Positions 1-12,800 of a stretch of 64,000 nucleotides of DNA are shown here, piece after piece (the stretch's first letter is position 1; each line of letters starts with the position of its first letter). The DNA is taken from the NCBI GenBank assembly GCA_934045905.1, contig OW203764.1, positions 20,823,685 to 20,887,684 of the forward strand. Reading direction: 5' to 3'. Origin of the DNA: Leuctra nigra (lineage: Eukaryota > Arthropoda > Insecta > Plecoptera > Leuctridae). Made by a program: the position numbers and the translations under genes. Under the pieces are notes generated by a model. That model made no database searches. It saw only the letters and a program-made list of their open reading frames with translations, and was not told the DNA's origin.

Positions 1-497
<497 letters not shown>

Positions 498-697
498 NNN
501 NNNNNNNNNNNNNNNNNNNNNNNNNNNNNNNNNNNNNNNNNNNNNNNNNNNNNNNNNNNNNNNNNNNNNNNNNNNNNNNNNNNNNNNNNNNNNNNNNNNN
601 NNNNNNNNNNNNNNNNNNNNNNNNNNNNNNNNNNNNNNNNNNNNNNNNNNNNNNNNNNNNNNNNNNNNNNNNNNNNNNNNNNNNNNNNNNNNNNNNN
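498..697. other. Assembly gap (200 N)
   Basis: Exactly 200 N, which looks like a fixed-size scaffold gap. It separates the WD40 exon from the Q-domain exon of groucho. The rest of the Q domain and the GP, CcN and SP regions (several hundred residues in the family) are found on neither side, so the true gap should be well over 200 bp. Confidence 0.95.
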
Positions 698-1616
698 TAG
701 AACCATAAAAATTGTAATGAATATAGAAAAGATTATGCTTATTCGATCTGTCACCTCAGAAATTTATTTTTTGTGTCTAAATAATTATAAAATAACTTTC
801 CGGATGAAGCAAATACGGCTTATACTGTAGCCTGATTGGTCCGTTGGACCATTTCCTGTCCTCTGATTGGCTGATGCATTACATGTTTGAACGATTATTA
901 CGCTGCAATTTAACCTCGGAGAAAAATTCTGAGGTGACCGATCGATAAAGCATCATCTATTCTATAATAGTTACTTTTTTCAGGGTCCTATGTTTAATTG
1001 TGTATGAAGTAGATGTATCCAAACTATACACGTTCCTTATGAAGAATTGAATGCGTACACCCTTCCTCTAGTACCACATATCTACCACTAGAGTGCAGAG
1101 CTGATCTTGATTGTGCGAATAGGAAAAGTGACTTAACTCATTTTGGCCAAAAATTGACTTACCCGCTTATTCCCCGGGAGTAGTGTTATATAATAGCATT
1201 TTTGTGGTAGGTACAAACAATTTAAGTTCCACTCTGGGCTCCATAAGGTACTAAGCTCCATTCTGAGCGCTGAACTCCTAATCTAAATTGGCGTCAATTC
1301 CTATAAAAACGATGTGTTTTGAATACTGTCGACAGTTTATTTTGGAAAGATTTTGGAGGCGGTGTACAAATACGACCAATTGCGGCTGGCAAATGGACAA
1401 AGTTGGGTTGCTCATAGACATGGAACAATTGTGATTAAAAAAAACAAGAAGAAACAAAACTGTGTTCGAATTACAAAACATGTTCTCCATTATAAGGCGC
1501 GTACTTTTAAAAAATGTAATTTTCTCTGCCTATGACTCGTCATACGGTCATGCTGAACCGTGGTAAACGCTGGCTATGAAGAGAGAGTGAGAGAGAGCAA
1601 CAAGTGATTGACTTAC
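698..1616. other. groucho intronic sequence, nothing recognised
   Basis: AT-rich non-coding sequence between the gap and the Q-domain exon. A short (GA)n-rich run lies near 1580-1600. No exon, RNA gene or clear repeat was seen. Confidence 0.6.
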
Positions 1617-1717
1617 GTGTGGTACTGAGCCTGTAGGAAATTAAACTCCTCCTTGATTCGCTCGCACATCTCAGAGGCAGTGAACTTGAGCTGGTGGGCG
1701 GGTTGAGGCGGCGGTCC
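1617..1717 (-). CDS. gro: Groucho/TLE, N-terminal Q-domain exon
   Basis: A 101-bp minus-strand exon begins after a TTGCAG acceptor at 1718-1723 and ends before GTAAGT at 1616-1611. It starts GPPPQPAHQLKFTASEMCER and runs through IKEEFNFLQAQYHT. This is the start of the glutamine-rich tetramerisation domain of Groucho/TLE, which begins near residue 10 of the family just after the short first coding exon (MYPSP-type). The exon ends with two bases of a split codon, as expected for the next exon beginning with LKLECEKLA. The Q domain forms coiled-coil tetramers and binds TCF/LEF. The first coding exon was not found upstream in the window, so the transcription start is unplaced. Confidence 0.9.
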
Positions 1718-3324
1718 CTGCAATGGAAAAACAGACATTGTCACCTGAAGATCTGGCTGACTCAGAAGTAGGTAATCTTCTTTACCGACATGTAGAAAGT
1801 GCTTCAAGAAGGTGGGCGGTGGGTGTGTTTAATTTGAATTTTCGAATTTTCATGATTTTGTGAAAGATCTTATATAGTTAGTGTCTTGTATCATGGGTTC
1901 AATTGGATTTAATTTTCATTTATATTGGCTTTCCCGCTCTTTCTGACTTACGTCATCGCTAATTCCTACGTCTCTCTTCCTTCACTCTCCTTCACTTTTA
2001 GAAAAAAACAGAGCTATAAATATCCTGATTATTCCTGAATCTATTATCTTTGCAAAATGACTTCGTAATGCAATGAAACGCGTACATAAAACAAAGCAAA
2101 TTACGAGTTACAAAAGTTAACATTTACTAATCCAACACAGGGTGCAATAAAAACCGAGCTAATTCTAATTCACTGAAATTCTCTTTGATTTATGACTCAT
2201 CTACGGTTTTGCGTGCGGGGCATCGTTGCGTGCCATTTATACCAGTGAGAGAGGGGGGGAGAGAGCTCGTAAATAAATGCAAATGCTCTTTGCGAACTAT
2301 TGTCTGTCTAGCTAGAAACGACCGCACACAACACTGTGTACAGTGATGCGTTGAGTAGACACATTTTAATGGAATTATAATACGTCCGGTCGGTCTCCGA
2401 TGCTATGACTCCCGAAGAACATTCTAATCTGCATGCCATGCGACAAGATTTTATACTTGGCGGGCACGCGAGGCCCCGGTATAATAACACGCAAGCTCAT
2501 GCGGTGTTGTGTCCCACTTAGTTCGTCCCTTGTCGCGTGCGGTGATAACCCCGCCAGACTTCGTGATAGTGACAGATATTTATAAGGGTTGGATAGCACA
2601 GGATTATTTATTGATTGGCAATTGATTGGTGCGTCGTGGTTGGTGCTTCGGTACTTTGGAGAGACACAGGAGTGGAGGAACGATTGCTTGACACGTTTTT
2701 GTTTGTGTAATGTTTTGAAGTGATAATATTCTCTAGATAAAATCGGAGGTTGTATTTTGGTTTATATTTAATCGTCGGTCATTACGCTGGTCATTACATG
2801 GCTATACATGAATTAGTTGGATATGCAGTGATGTTAGAAGTTTTTGTTTATTTTTTTTAATAACATCAACAATATGAGCATCATGCACATAGAAAACCCT
2901 ACACAATTTCGAAATACCTAATAATAACGTGTTTGTATACAAAACTTCGGTGCTTTATTTTCTTCCGTTTCCTTCTCATCCTCAATCTCCGGCAATTGAT
3001 TTTCCAAGTTTGACAGACAATTCCTTCTATTCTGGAGCTCATCCATTGTTCTATCTTCCTCTAGCACGTTTCGAGGAGATACGTTCAACGCCGCAATTCA
3101 AACGAATTCAACGACGTCCTTCAAGACGTCCCGACGTGGCCTACGGGCGTCGATAAGTACGTGTGCCGTTTTATTTCTAGAGTTGTATTGTTTGTTTGCG
3201 AAAGTAGTCACAGATTCTTTGCACATACATACTCAGAGAGCTGGTGCTAGGGAAGTGACATTAGAATTCTTCGCGGTAATGATCGTTTTATTTTCATTTT
3301 ATTTTCACAAGAATAAAATAGTAC

Positions 3325-3462
3325 ATTAAAATCTTCTTGATAGAAATATTTCATCATGTAGGTAGTTTATTTCTAGGTAATGTCTACAGTTTCGATTCAA
3401 ATAATATTTGAACCATAAAAACTACCTACAGGGTGGAAAATCCCTATCAAGAAGATTATAAT
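3325..3462. repeat. Foldback (MITE-like) inverted repeat
   Basis: The left arm, 3325-3368, contains AATCTTCTTGATAG and later TGTAGGTAGTTT. The right arm, 3417-3462, contains their reverse complements, AAACTACCTACA and CTATCAAGAAGATT. The arms are about 45 bp and imperfect around a spacer of about 48 bp. This fits a small non-autonomous foldback element. No target duplication was established. Confidence 0.55.
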
Positions 3463-4471
3463 TATTTTAATCCGAATCTTTCAAAACTCTTAAAAATAGT
3501 ACATTATATCCAATGACGCCAAATGATAACCTAGATAACCTTTATAACTATACAGTTGAAATAGCAAATTAGCTGCCCCCAGTAAAAAATGATAGTCACA
3601 AAAATATTATGTCTTCTTTTGCCCTGCGTTTTCATTTAGAGCTTTATACCCCTTTAGTGTTTCAGTGGAAGAAATCTGACTAAAATACCCACAGCCACCG
3701 AAATGTTGGTGCAATGAGAGGGAAGAGGGGAATTAGGAGAATTGAGAAACATACTATGTGGAGGGAAGTAATAGGTAACTTAACCAACCGAAATAAAATT
3801 ATGAAAGTATAACTCACATGGCGGTGGAATTGGAAGGGTTGAAGTTAGGTGGTACGTTTAGATAATCATAGTGATGATTGCCTAATTCTTTGCAACTTCT
3901 GAATACTGTTATAAATATAATTATATCAAAAGAAAAAAGAATGGACACACACTCCATGGCTCCATTGCCAACTACTGCGTACCCTAAGTGTATAGTTCGT
4001 TCTACTAGTGGCGTCCACTAATTGTATTCAATTACTTTTTTTAAGAAAACAGTATTAAATTTTCATGAAATTTTGTTAATAAAAGAAAATGGGGTCCAAA
4101 GATCAAACAAAACTATTTAGATACGTACGTCACAAATTGTCAAATTAGGAGCCCGCTCACCTAGCTACGAAAAAAACACGCCATCTAAATGAATAATTAA
4201 TTACCTCCCAAACATTGTCACAAAAAGAAAAGAGACGAAGCTTTCCTCCAAACAACCCGACAATTAGTTTCAATTTCCTCCGGCAATCTTGCACTTTGCG
4301 AGCCACCCCCACCACCCTCCCTCCCCCACACCCACAGCGAGCTCGCAATTATCAGGGAAACGTATATACAGCACAAAACTAAATGTTGTCAAGATTGTTA
4401 TATGATGTAGACAGGCAGGCGAAGATCGATAGCAAAGCAAACTACTACCCGACCGCGTGAGGTGACAAGAC

Positions 4472-4488
4472 GGGGGGGGGGGGGGGGG
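4472..4488. repeat. Poly-G tract (G17)
   Basis: Seventeen consecutive G on the plus strand, one of six long G/C homopolymers in the window. Confidence 0.95.
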
Positions 4489-5246
4489 AGAAGACGTGGC
4501 AGGGAAATTGTAATGCATTTTGTATGATTGTATGCGGGGGGAACATTCGGTTCCGCCATCTGGAATACCGCTACGAATCATCCCAGAGGAATGGCGCCAT
4601 GTATAACGTGTTTATCGACTACCTTGTCCAGGTATTTGTGCCGTGTGGGATTGGAAACATCCAGGAAGGGAAGATATTGCTCCAGTGAGATGACCTACTC
4701 AGACGCTATTTGAAACATGACGCTTAAATATAAATAATGAGATAAACGTGAAACTACAGCTACTTTTGGTCATTTCGTGTAAGGTGAAAGTATTTATTAT
4801 TTCACTAATTCAAGTCTTCTCCTAAAATTGAAGGGAAAATGATATGGTGAACTTCTGATTGTATGTAAAAATTTAATATATTTTACTTAAAAAATTAATA
4901 CCGCGAAATCATCCAGAAATGCATTTTACACAAAACTGCGGGTTTGGTGAAACAGAGATGTCATATTTCGAACCCAACTGGACCGATTGGAAAGACAAAA
5001 ACTGCCAGTTCTTATTCGTTTTTTAAATATACATGAGGAGAGTGTGACAAAGCGATGGCCTGAACATTGATATTAATATTGCATGCATCAAACAATATCA
5101 GACGGCGGGACGCTCGACCAAGGCCAGTAGAAAACCACCGCAAGTGAGGGGTGAGGGGGGGATCAATCACTACAATATTACTGGGGTGGGGGAGGAGGTT
5201 AGATGTACATTTTAGGGCGTAACGCCAAAAGTTGAACCTCAAACGG

Positions 5247-5380
5247 TCTTCCCGACTGTCGTTTATTCGTGGTTTCCCTCAGTCAATAGACAAATGCTGC
5301 CACGACGGCCTCCTTTGCACCGTCCATTTTCATCATAATATTCATCCGGGCTCATTAGCCAAGTTGCAGAATGGTGCAAC
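5247..5380 (+). repeat. Degenerate SINE copy (body only)
   Basis: Matches the body of the complete SINE at 23388-23669. Shared landmarks include CGTGGTTTCCCTCAGTC, then a block reading AGACAAATGCTG (AGGCAAATGCTG in the complete copy), then TTCATCC, CATTAGCC and GCAGAA in order with similar spacing. The tRNA-like head upstream (about 5215-5246) is hardly recognisable. Confidence 0.7.
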
Positions 5381-7231
5381 TCAAACGCGCTTATAAAATA
5401 GGTAACGAGAGTTAATTACTGTAACGTTCCTTTGTTATAGTATGCAACACGTATTGTTTTACAAATGCATCATGGGTGTATATTTGAACAGCATGTATAG
5501 TTTGTAAATCTATAAAAAAATATCAATGACAATTAAAGTTTAACTGTTCTAATAATTAGAGAAAAAACTGTAGCAGCTATAAAGACTTGTGCAATTCTTG
5601 TAGAAATGAGTAGGTAATATAAAATGTAATTACTAATTTTCCTTCACATTCTACACCTGTTAAAAACGATTGGGGAAAATTGAAATATCTTCGTGGAAGC
5701 ATTCCGAACCGAGTAATCATTTGCTACTGGACAGAAAATTCAGTATAGTGCAGTACAAAAGTTGAAATGATACGAAGCACGCTCCAGCATAAAATGTAGG
5801 GAGTGGAGCGTATAGACAATCGCCAGTAAAACCACAAAGAAATGTAATTATCGACTTCACCCATGGCTCCACCCATGAAATTTGATTATTTGCAAGTTTC
5901 CTTGAGGAAAAGATCAGAACACAGGGGTATTAATTTCAACTACGACATGTTCCATATTCGTACGAACTCATTCTTTATGATTTCATTTCAATGCGCTTTG
6001 TTTTTACCGAGTTTCTGAAAAGCAATTTAAAAGGCGGACAAAATATCATTGAAGCCTCTTCTTCGTGTACATTGTTCTGCCTATCAAACAAAAGCACAAA
6101 GAAATGTCGTGCAATGTAGCACGGATGACTGCTTACAAGTATATTGAAACATCACGTATACGCCACGCACAATTTATTGAATGCCAGTGCAAACATTGTA
6201 TGACATATCTGAGATGCTGCCAAAAGCGAGACGCTTCGTGATTGTAATATTTTTCATAAATAAAGATAAGTGATAGCTGAACATGTATGTTCGAAAGAGA
6301 TGTGTTTCGATATCGACTGGAAACGTAAAAACTAAAAATCATAAGGAAATAACTTGAGGCACATGCCTATCTGTATCTGATGACAAAAACTAAAAGGCGG
6401 GAGGGATATTATACAAGACGGACAGGTTGACGACGTGTTTGTCATTGTTGCGAAGCCAATGAACCTTTGTTCTGTCAGCTCTTGCTGCTTGCACACAATA
6501 TAAATTATTCGTACAAATGAGAGGTCAATCCAGACTCCCAGAGGTTAAATCCAACAGACAAGCTTATTTTATTACTTTCAGCCAGGGATAGCAATTAGTT
6601 TTTAATTGACAATCTGTTAGAGTGCTGTCTACGTACCTACCTGTTTATCGAAGAAATTTTAATTAATTTGCTATACCTACCCTCAGAATTCCGTCTGAAT
6701 TTTTCAATATTAATTATCTTTTAATGAGCACAGAAGAGACAAAAATGAATCAAATTATTTCAATATATTTCCAGTGAAGAAGACAAATTATATTTCCTAA
6801 ACAATATAGCAAATCGGTAACAAAAAAAGCTATACATATTCAACTCTATTTGTTCTGAAGCCTTTCCAATTCTAATAATTGTATTTGTACATCGCTCGAT
6901 CTAATGGCAGCAGAACAGGGATGCTTTTCACCACTGAAAAGAATCGTTCTTTTTATCGACCTGACAGACAGTGTGACTCCCCTCCACCTCCTCCCCCTCC
7001 CACCCTAAACCATCACCCCCACATATATATACCAAACACTGCAACACACGAGGCAGTCTCTCTCTTGCAAATACAGGGTAAATTGGTAGCGTAAGGGGCT
7101 GCCGGTGGGAAGGGGGTAGGTGGGTAGCTAGGTAGGGGAAGGAGAGGAATATCAAATCGCTATCGAACGCCCAGACGAGTGTCAGTCTGAGTGTCGGGGG
7201 GGAAAAAAATCCACCCCCCACCCTTCGCTCA

Positions 7232-7258
7232 CCCCCCCCCCCCCCCCCCCCCCCCCCC
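7232..7258. repeat. Poly-C tract (C27)
   Basis: Twenty-seven consecutive C on the plus strand, the longest homopolymer in the window, next to a C-rich CCACCCCCCACCC stretch. Confidence 0.95.
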
Positions 7259-8549
7259 GAAGAACGATAAAATCAATCCCTCTACACAAGATCGCTTCGT
7301 AATAACAACCGAGGAACGTTTAATTTCCATATTCGATGCGGACATTCCGACGTGACGCAATCTTCGCGACAATTAAACTCAAGTGGAAGGTACAGGGTGC
7401 ATTGACCTCGGGGTGTTTTATCGTTTCCAATGGGGAACGATCAATGCCGATGCTTCACGGCGACATGTCAAACAATTACCTACTGACGTAACAGACTATA
7501 CATAATATTATCTCAAGTCGGCCATTTTCTCGCGCACACATAGACAACTGGCATGCGATTGATGCGCCTGCATAATGCAACCGAGATGAAGGCGGCAGAC
7601 GGACGACATTGTGAAGGGGATATTGCGCGTCTCGGCATGAGGCTGCCGGTATCACGTGCACACGGGGGGAGGGGCGGGGGGGGGATGTATTATGATGTTC
7701 GACGTCCATATTACACGTCGAAGAGTCTGCTTTTTTAATTGGACCTTTTGTGGGGTTGTGCGCACGGAAGTGGTGGGGCGGGCGGGGGTGGGGAGGGGGG
7801 GGGCGACACTTTTAATTAATGACATCGTTTCAACAGCTATTGAACGCCCCCCGAGCTTCTTTCGAACACACTGTGTCAAACTCCCCCCTCTCCTATATTT
7901 AATCCTGCCTTCTCACTCCATTCCGTCAAGCAGAATTTTGAGAACGCTAAGCAATTTCAGCAATGGGTACTCGAATCGAGTGCAAACAGAAGGGAGGGGG
8001 GCTACAGTTTGACAAATAGAACACTCCATTTGCTTATTGATAAGAAGCTATTGGGACAAGTCTGTATCTATATGTACGAGCTGTAGAGTGATTGCAGGCG
8101 ACGCTAGAAGATTTCGAATCTTTTTGAACTGGACAAAGGGAATGGAGTGTTTTCATCGATGAAGATTATTGTACACAATTTACTGGCCGATAGTATTTTG
8201 TTTTTCCATGGAGTTATCATAACCTTATTATAGCTCCATGGTTTTTGGAGCTACTTAAAATCCAGCAAAAATGTTACACCATTTTTTTGGTAAACCTAAT
8301 AAGATAGTTCTAAATCTTAGAACTATCACACTTACCCCCGAGTGACCCTAATGCAACTTGAATGATTATGAAGAGACGCAATGATGAAAAAAGGGTACAA
8401 TGGAAGGCGGGAAAGAGGCGATCGTGGCCTATTAGTTGGGAATCTTCCTAACATTTGCATCTCAACTTGGGAAAACCTGCGGAGTTCAAATCCCACAGCG
8501 TTGCCCCTGAGCCAACTTGCTCAGATGAACAGGAAACTTGTATTATATA

Positions 8550-9801
8550 CAGGGACTGGAACCAGAACCGAAAAGAACAGTTATTAACTTATTTTTATAG
8601 GAACCGGAACTCTTATTAAGATTAAACATTATTTGGATTCCATAACGCATATGATTTTTTTTAAAAACTAGGAAAACGCTCAGAGTAACGCGTTGATGAG
8701 CGAGCACGGATACGTGCAAATTCTCGAACCGGAAATGCGTACATAACGCACATAAAACAAATACATCCATATTGAATTGAAATAATATGAGCCACTCAAT
8801 CACGAATCAACATAAAAGTATGCTTATCATCGAAACTTGAAAATGACATCTAAGCACCCTGCTATATAAAGCAAATCAGATTCAATTCAACTGGCACTGG
8901 AAAACATTCATTTCGATACTTCGTATCTGACAGATATTAAAAATGTCAATAAGTTCATACGTTCTTAACTGATTGGGATGAAAAACTGTAAAATAAGAGA
9001 CAATATCGATCATATTGACCATGCAAAATATGAGTTTGATCACATTTATCGAATACAATTTTCATTTTTCAACCTATCAGGAGATGTTTATTTAAATTGT
9101 AACCAACTAATTAATTACAAAAAAATTAGGGTATGCAAACAGAAAGGTTTTCTCTACATGTGTGCAAAATTTTAGCTCGATAGAAGAAAAACTCTGACCT
9201 GTAGCCAAAATATGAGTTTGATCAGATTTATCGATGACCATTGTCATTTTTCAACCTACCATCAGGAGATGTTCATTTAAATTTTAACCAATCAAAGGAT
9301 TTCAAAAAAATTACGGTATGCAAACAGAGAAGGTTGGTTGTACATGTGTGCAAAATTTCAGATCGATGGGTGGAACATTGTGACCTGTGTATCGGCTATT
9401 AACAGAAAAAAACAAAAACAAAAACAAACAAAAAACAGAGGTCCGTGTCAAAGGAGTCAAAAGGAGACGCTTGCTTCGCTCGCTCAATTAATTTCATTGA
9501 ATGTTTACTTCATTGCCTTTCAAATCTGAAATTATTTAACTAGGTACCATTTACAGTGTTTCAAATAAATGATTGATCCCCGAGTCAAATTAATGTTAGA
9601 CATTTCTGAGCGTAGGTAAGTTCCCAAAAGTCGATTTAAAAAAAAAGATTACCTATTGGCTGAATTTGATGGGACCTATTGGAACCCATGGAACCGAAAT
9701 GGAACCAGAACCGGAACCGTTATTTTATTTATCCAGGAACTGGAACCTCAACTGATAAAACTTGGAACCGGAACCGATATTTATTTGGGTTCCAGTCCCT
9801 G
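8550..9801. mobile_element. hAT-like element with GGAACC-rich ends, carrying an R1 copy
   Basis: The left end reads CAGGGACTGGAACCAGAACC. The right end is its inverted counterpart, the reverse complement of GGTTCCAGTCCCTG ending at 9801. GGAACC-type motifs recur just inside both ends. The interior contains R1 copy A (8668-9490). CAGGG termini fit the hAT superfamily, but the 8-bp flanks (8542-8549 and 9802-9809) do not match, so the exact ends or integrity are uncertain. No transposase was seen. Confidence 0.55.
8668..9490 (-). repeat. Interspersed repeat R1, copy A
   Basis: Read on the minus strand, it starts near GAGCGAGCGAAGCAAGCG, passes CTCCTTTTGACTCCTTTGAC, and ends CGCTCATCAACGCGTTAC...CCTAG at 8668. 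It aligns along most of its length with copies C (18324-21826) and D (21842-22452). An internal block of about 170 bp (around 9000-9345, motif CGATCTGAAATTTTGCACAC) is duplicated in tandem in this copy. Confidence 0.8.
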
Positions 9802-12800
9802 ATAATGCGATAAGACTGAGCTGCATTTAATTTACACATTTGGATTCTAGCATGAGAGTTGCTGTCACTCATATCAACGAAACAACTTTGTTTTAATAAG
9901 GGGAAGCCAAACGATTTTTTAAAATAGAATCTTTTTACCCACGTTATATCTCGGGGCCCCAGCGTGAAAAATGTTAATTTTTTTAAAAGTAATAAATGTA
10001 TATTTCGAGCCCCTGTGTGAAAGGGGTAAAAAGAAAACAGAGAGTCACCTCCACTGCAGTCACGTGACCCGCCATGCAGAGCGCGGGAAACGTGAGTTAT
10101 TACGTGCAATAGATCGCACAAACGTTCCAATCATAGCTGGCCAATGGATGGACAACTCGAGCTTTCAAACGCTTGGCGAGTGACGCGGAAAGGGGAGGGG
10201 GGGGGGAAGAGGGCTGCGAATACTTGACGGGAAATTTTTATTTCGAAATCGATAAAAAAGCGATACAACGTCGTTTCAACCGACGCCGACGTCAAAAGCG
10301 TCAAGAACCAGAGCGTGGCAAATACTGGAACCTGAAATTCCAGCTCGCGATTAATTACACAAGATATTTAGCAAGTTTCATCCTGTAACATGCGGTACGT
10401 GAAGGCAGATAGGAGGATCTGAATAAATCAAGATAATTATTTAGATCTGTATGCAAGACTTGAGATTTGTATATCAGCTACACGGCACGCATGCAGTTCC
10501 GGTAAATCTGTTCCAAGTTCTAACACAGTCTTCGGCGTGAATTTGTCTGCCGGAGGAAAATCGAATGAGAGACCGAAGCGTGTAGCCTTTTGACTCTTTT
10601 GGCTAGGATCTTTTTTTTCATTCTTCTTTTTTCTACAACTGTCTGTGACCCGTTACAGGTCAAGGTCACATAGTTTCTATGAGAGTTGACATTTTGCGCA
10701 TGCAGAGACCAGCTATGGGCTATACGCATCCGGACCCGTTTAGTAAAAAATCATCTGATTGGTATAAATCTGTGATAGGTGAAAAATCCAAGTTCCCATC
10801 GAGTTGAAATTTGGTTGTTACTACGACTACGTTACTAGAAAAGCAGATAAAGTATAGGCAGTTATTTCATCTTGATTGGTGGGATCGTGTTATGCTAGTA
10901 AGCTCGCTATCGGTGCTCGCTCATCAACGCGTTACACAGAGCGTTTTCTCAGTTTACACACTTTCGTTCAACTAAACATGCCATTACCTAGGTATATTGA
11001 TAATAAAATACCTAGGTACCTACTCAATATTAACACTCTAAAAAAAATATATATACCTAGGCACATCAATTTTTGTTTGAATGTGCATGGCTTGCTATCT
11101 AAGAATGTACAAAATAAAAACTTAATACATTCATAACAATCATTAATCAGTGTTCAAGATTATGGTTCTTCTCATTTTAATCGTTGTATGAGAGGTACTT
11201 GATTTTTAAGTGCAAACCGGCTGCTTCAAGTAACAACCGATATTTTAGTTTTACAAAGTACCTTTAATCAAAGTACTAAATAAAATACTTGGTACTTGGT
11301 AAGTATATTGCAAATCATCGCTCTCAATATCAGGATATTTTTAAATTACATTCCATATCTTGAATGCAAACAGCCCTCTCGACTAACTGCAATCGCTTAG
11401 AAAGTATGCTAAAAATGTTCGAGAAACGTTCTAATTATCCGGCTATAGAAAACACCCCACAGTGTGGCTAACGAACGATATAGTTGCCTCATTTGTAAGC
11501 GTGCCAAAATTTACCAGCTGAAAATAAATTAGCCCTAGGCGACAAATCTACGCAAAAGCGCTTCGCAGAGAGCGAGAACCAAGAAAACATGAACAAACAA
11601 AATAATCGTTTAGGAGGACGCAATAATCCAACATAAAGGGAATTTCAAATCACTTTTGACGTGAAATATTTTTAGAGTTTTCATTTGATGCAAGTTGAAA
11701 ATAAATAATTTGAAAGACAACCAGCAATATGTCTTGTTCTTTGCTTAATGATTATTACCTAATACTATAATTATAATGATTATTAATGATTGATTATAAT
11801 AAGGTGAAACTGTAGTTTACAGTACCTACCTAGTTTACAAAGCGTATACAATTTACAAACACTGCATAGGTATCTTCAATGAAAGACCGGGCGAGATCGT
11901 AATACAACGAAAACCGACCATGGGACAAATATGCATCCGCAATTTTGGCAACTATTTGGCAGATAACTAATAGAATTACTCGTTATGGTTCTCGCAACAC
12001 AACTTTCATATCACCTGGAAAATGTCCCGAAACATTTGCCACGGAATTACTGAGGATATTCATTATCGTTGCTCAAGCCAAGCTCAAATATTTCGCAGCA
12101 AAATCTCAAAAAGAATTTCTGAACTATCTGTCGCCTCGAGCCACAAAATAGTTTCTAATGTCCGCAAGTTGAAATGCTGCGGTGGACCCAATTGCAAACA
12201 AGAGATGGAATTGTATCTCATGTTAAAGAGCGGTTTGCGACATTATACGGAACGGAGGTGACCACAAGCCACACAGTCCGTTGCAACGTCAGCACTGATC
12301 CAGCCACGACAAACCATCTTTACTTGACACTGACAAGCTCACCTGCTCGATTATCAGGGGCGTACAATGCCACGAGACGGTCAAGAAAGTCTGGGAAAAC
12401 AACGTGAAAAAATTAGGCAAGAGATTTGATTTGAAAATGTGAAAAAACTGCATGCAAACCGTCAACCGAAAGGCCCGATCACTGTGCATCCCTCTATTTT
12501 TTGCAAACAACAAGATGCTAGTTTCCGTCAAAAGTCCAATTTGAAACAAAGAAGTTCAGCTATTCAGGTTTCCGGTCGGATATAGGACTTACGACTATAT
12601 ACATTTACAACCGATGAAAAGTTAAAACACCCCAAAAGCGTCGGATGAGGGATAATAATAGTAACTTGTGCTATTGAAGTTTGAAGAGTTCGTAAAATAA
12701 GCGTAAATTAGCAATTAAAAAATAAATGAAAGCCAGCGAAATGAAATATCGTGTAGATAAGTCGAAGTCGTGTTTCCACTCCCCCTCAACCCCCAGCCAC

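Larger units (their letters stand above)
1718..8549. other. Long non-coding stretch upstream of the groucho Q exon
   Basis: No coding exon was recognised. The stretch probably covers the first intron and 5' region of groucho and intergenic DNA. It holds a foldback repeat (3325-3462), a G17 run, a SINE remnant (5247-5380) and a C27 run, each listed separately. Open frames here are short and lack family resemblance. Confidence 0.5.

Noticed and set aside
4157..4581. Overlapping minus-strand frames of 63-103 codons
   Set aside because: Open because of simple C/G-rich sequence and the G17 run; no conserved motif.
9729..10130. 133-codon minus-strand open frame
   Set aside because: Begins in the GGAACC-rich end of a hAT-like element and has low-complexity, non-conserved composition.
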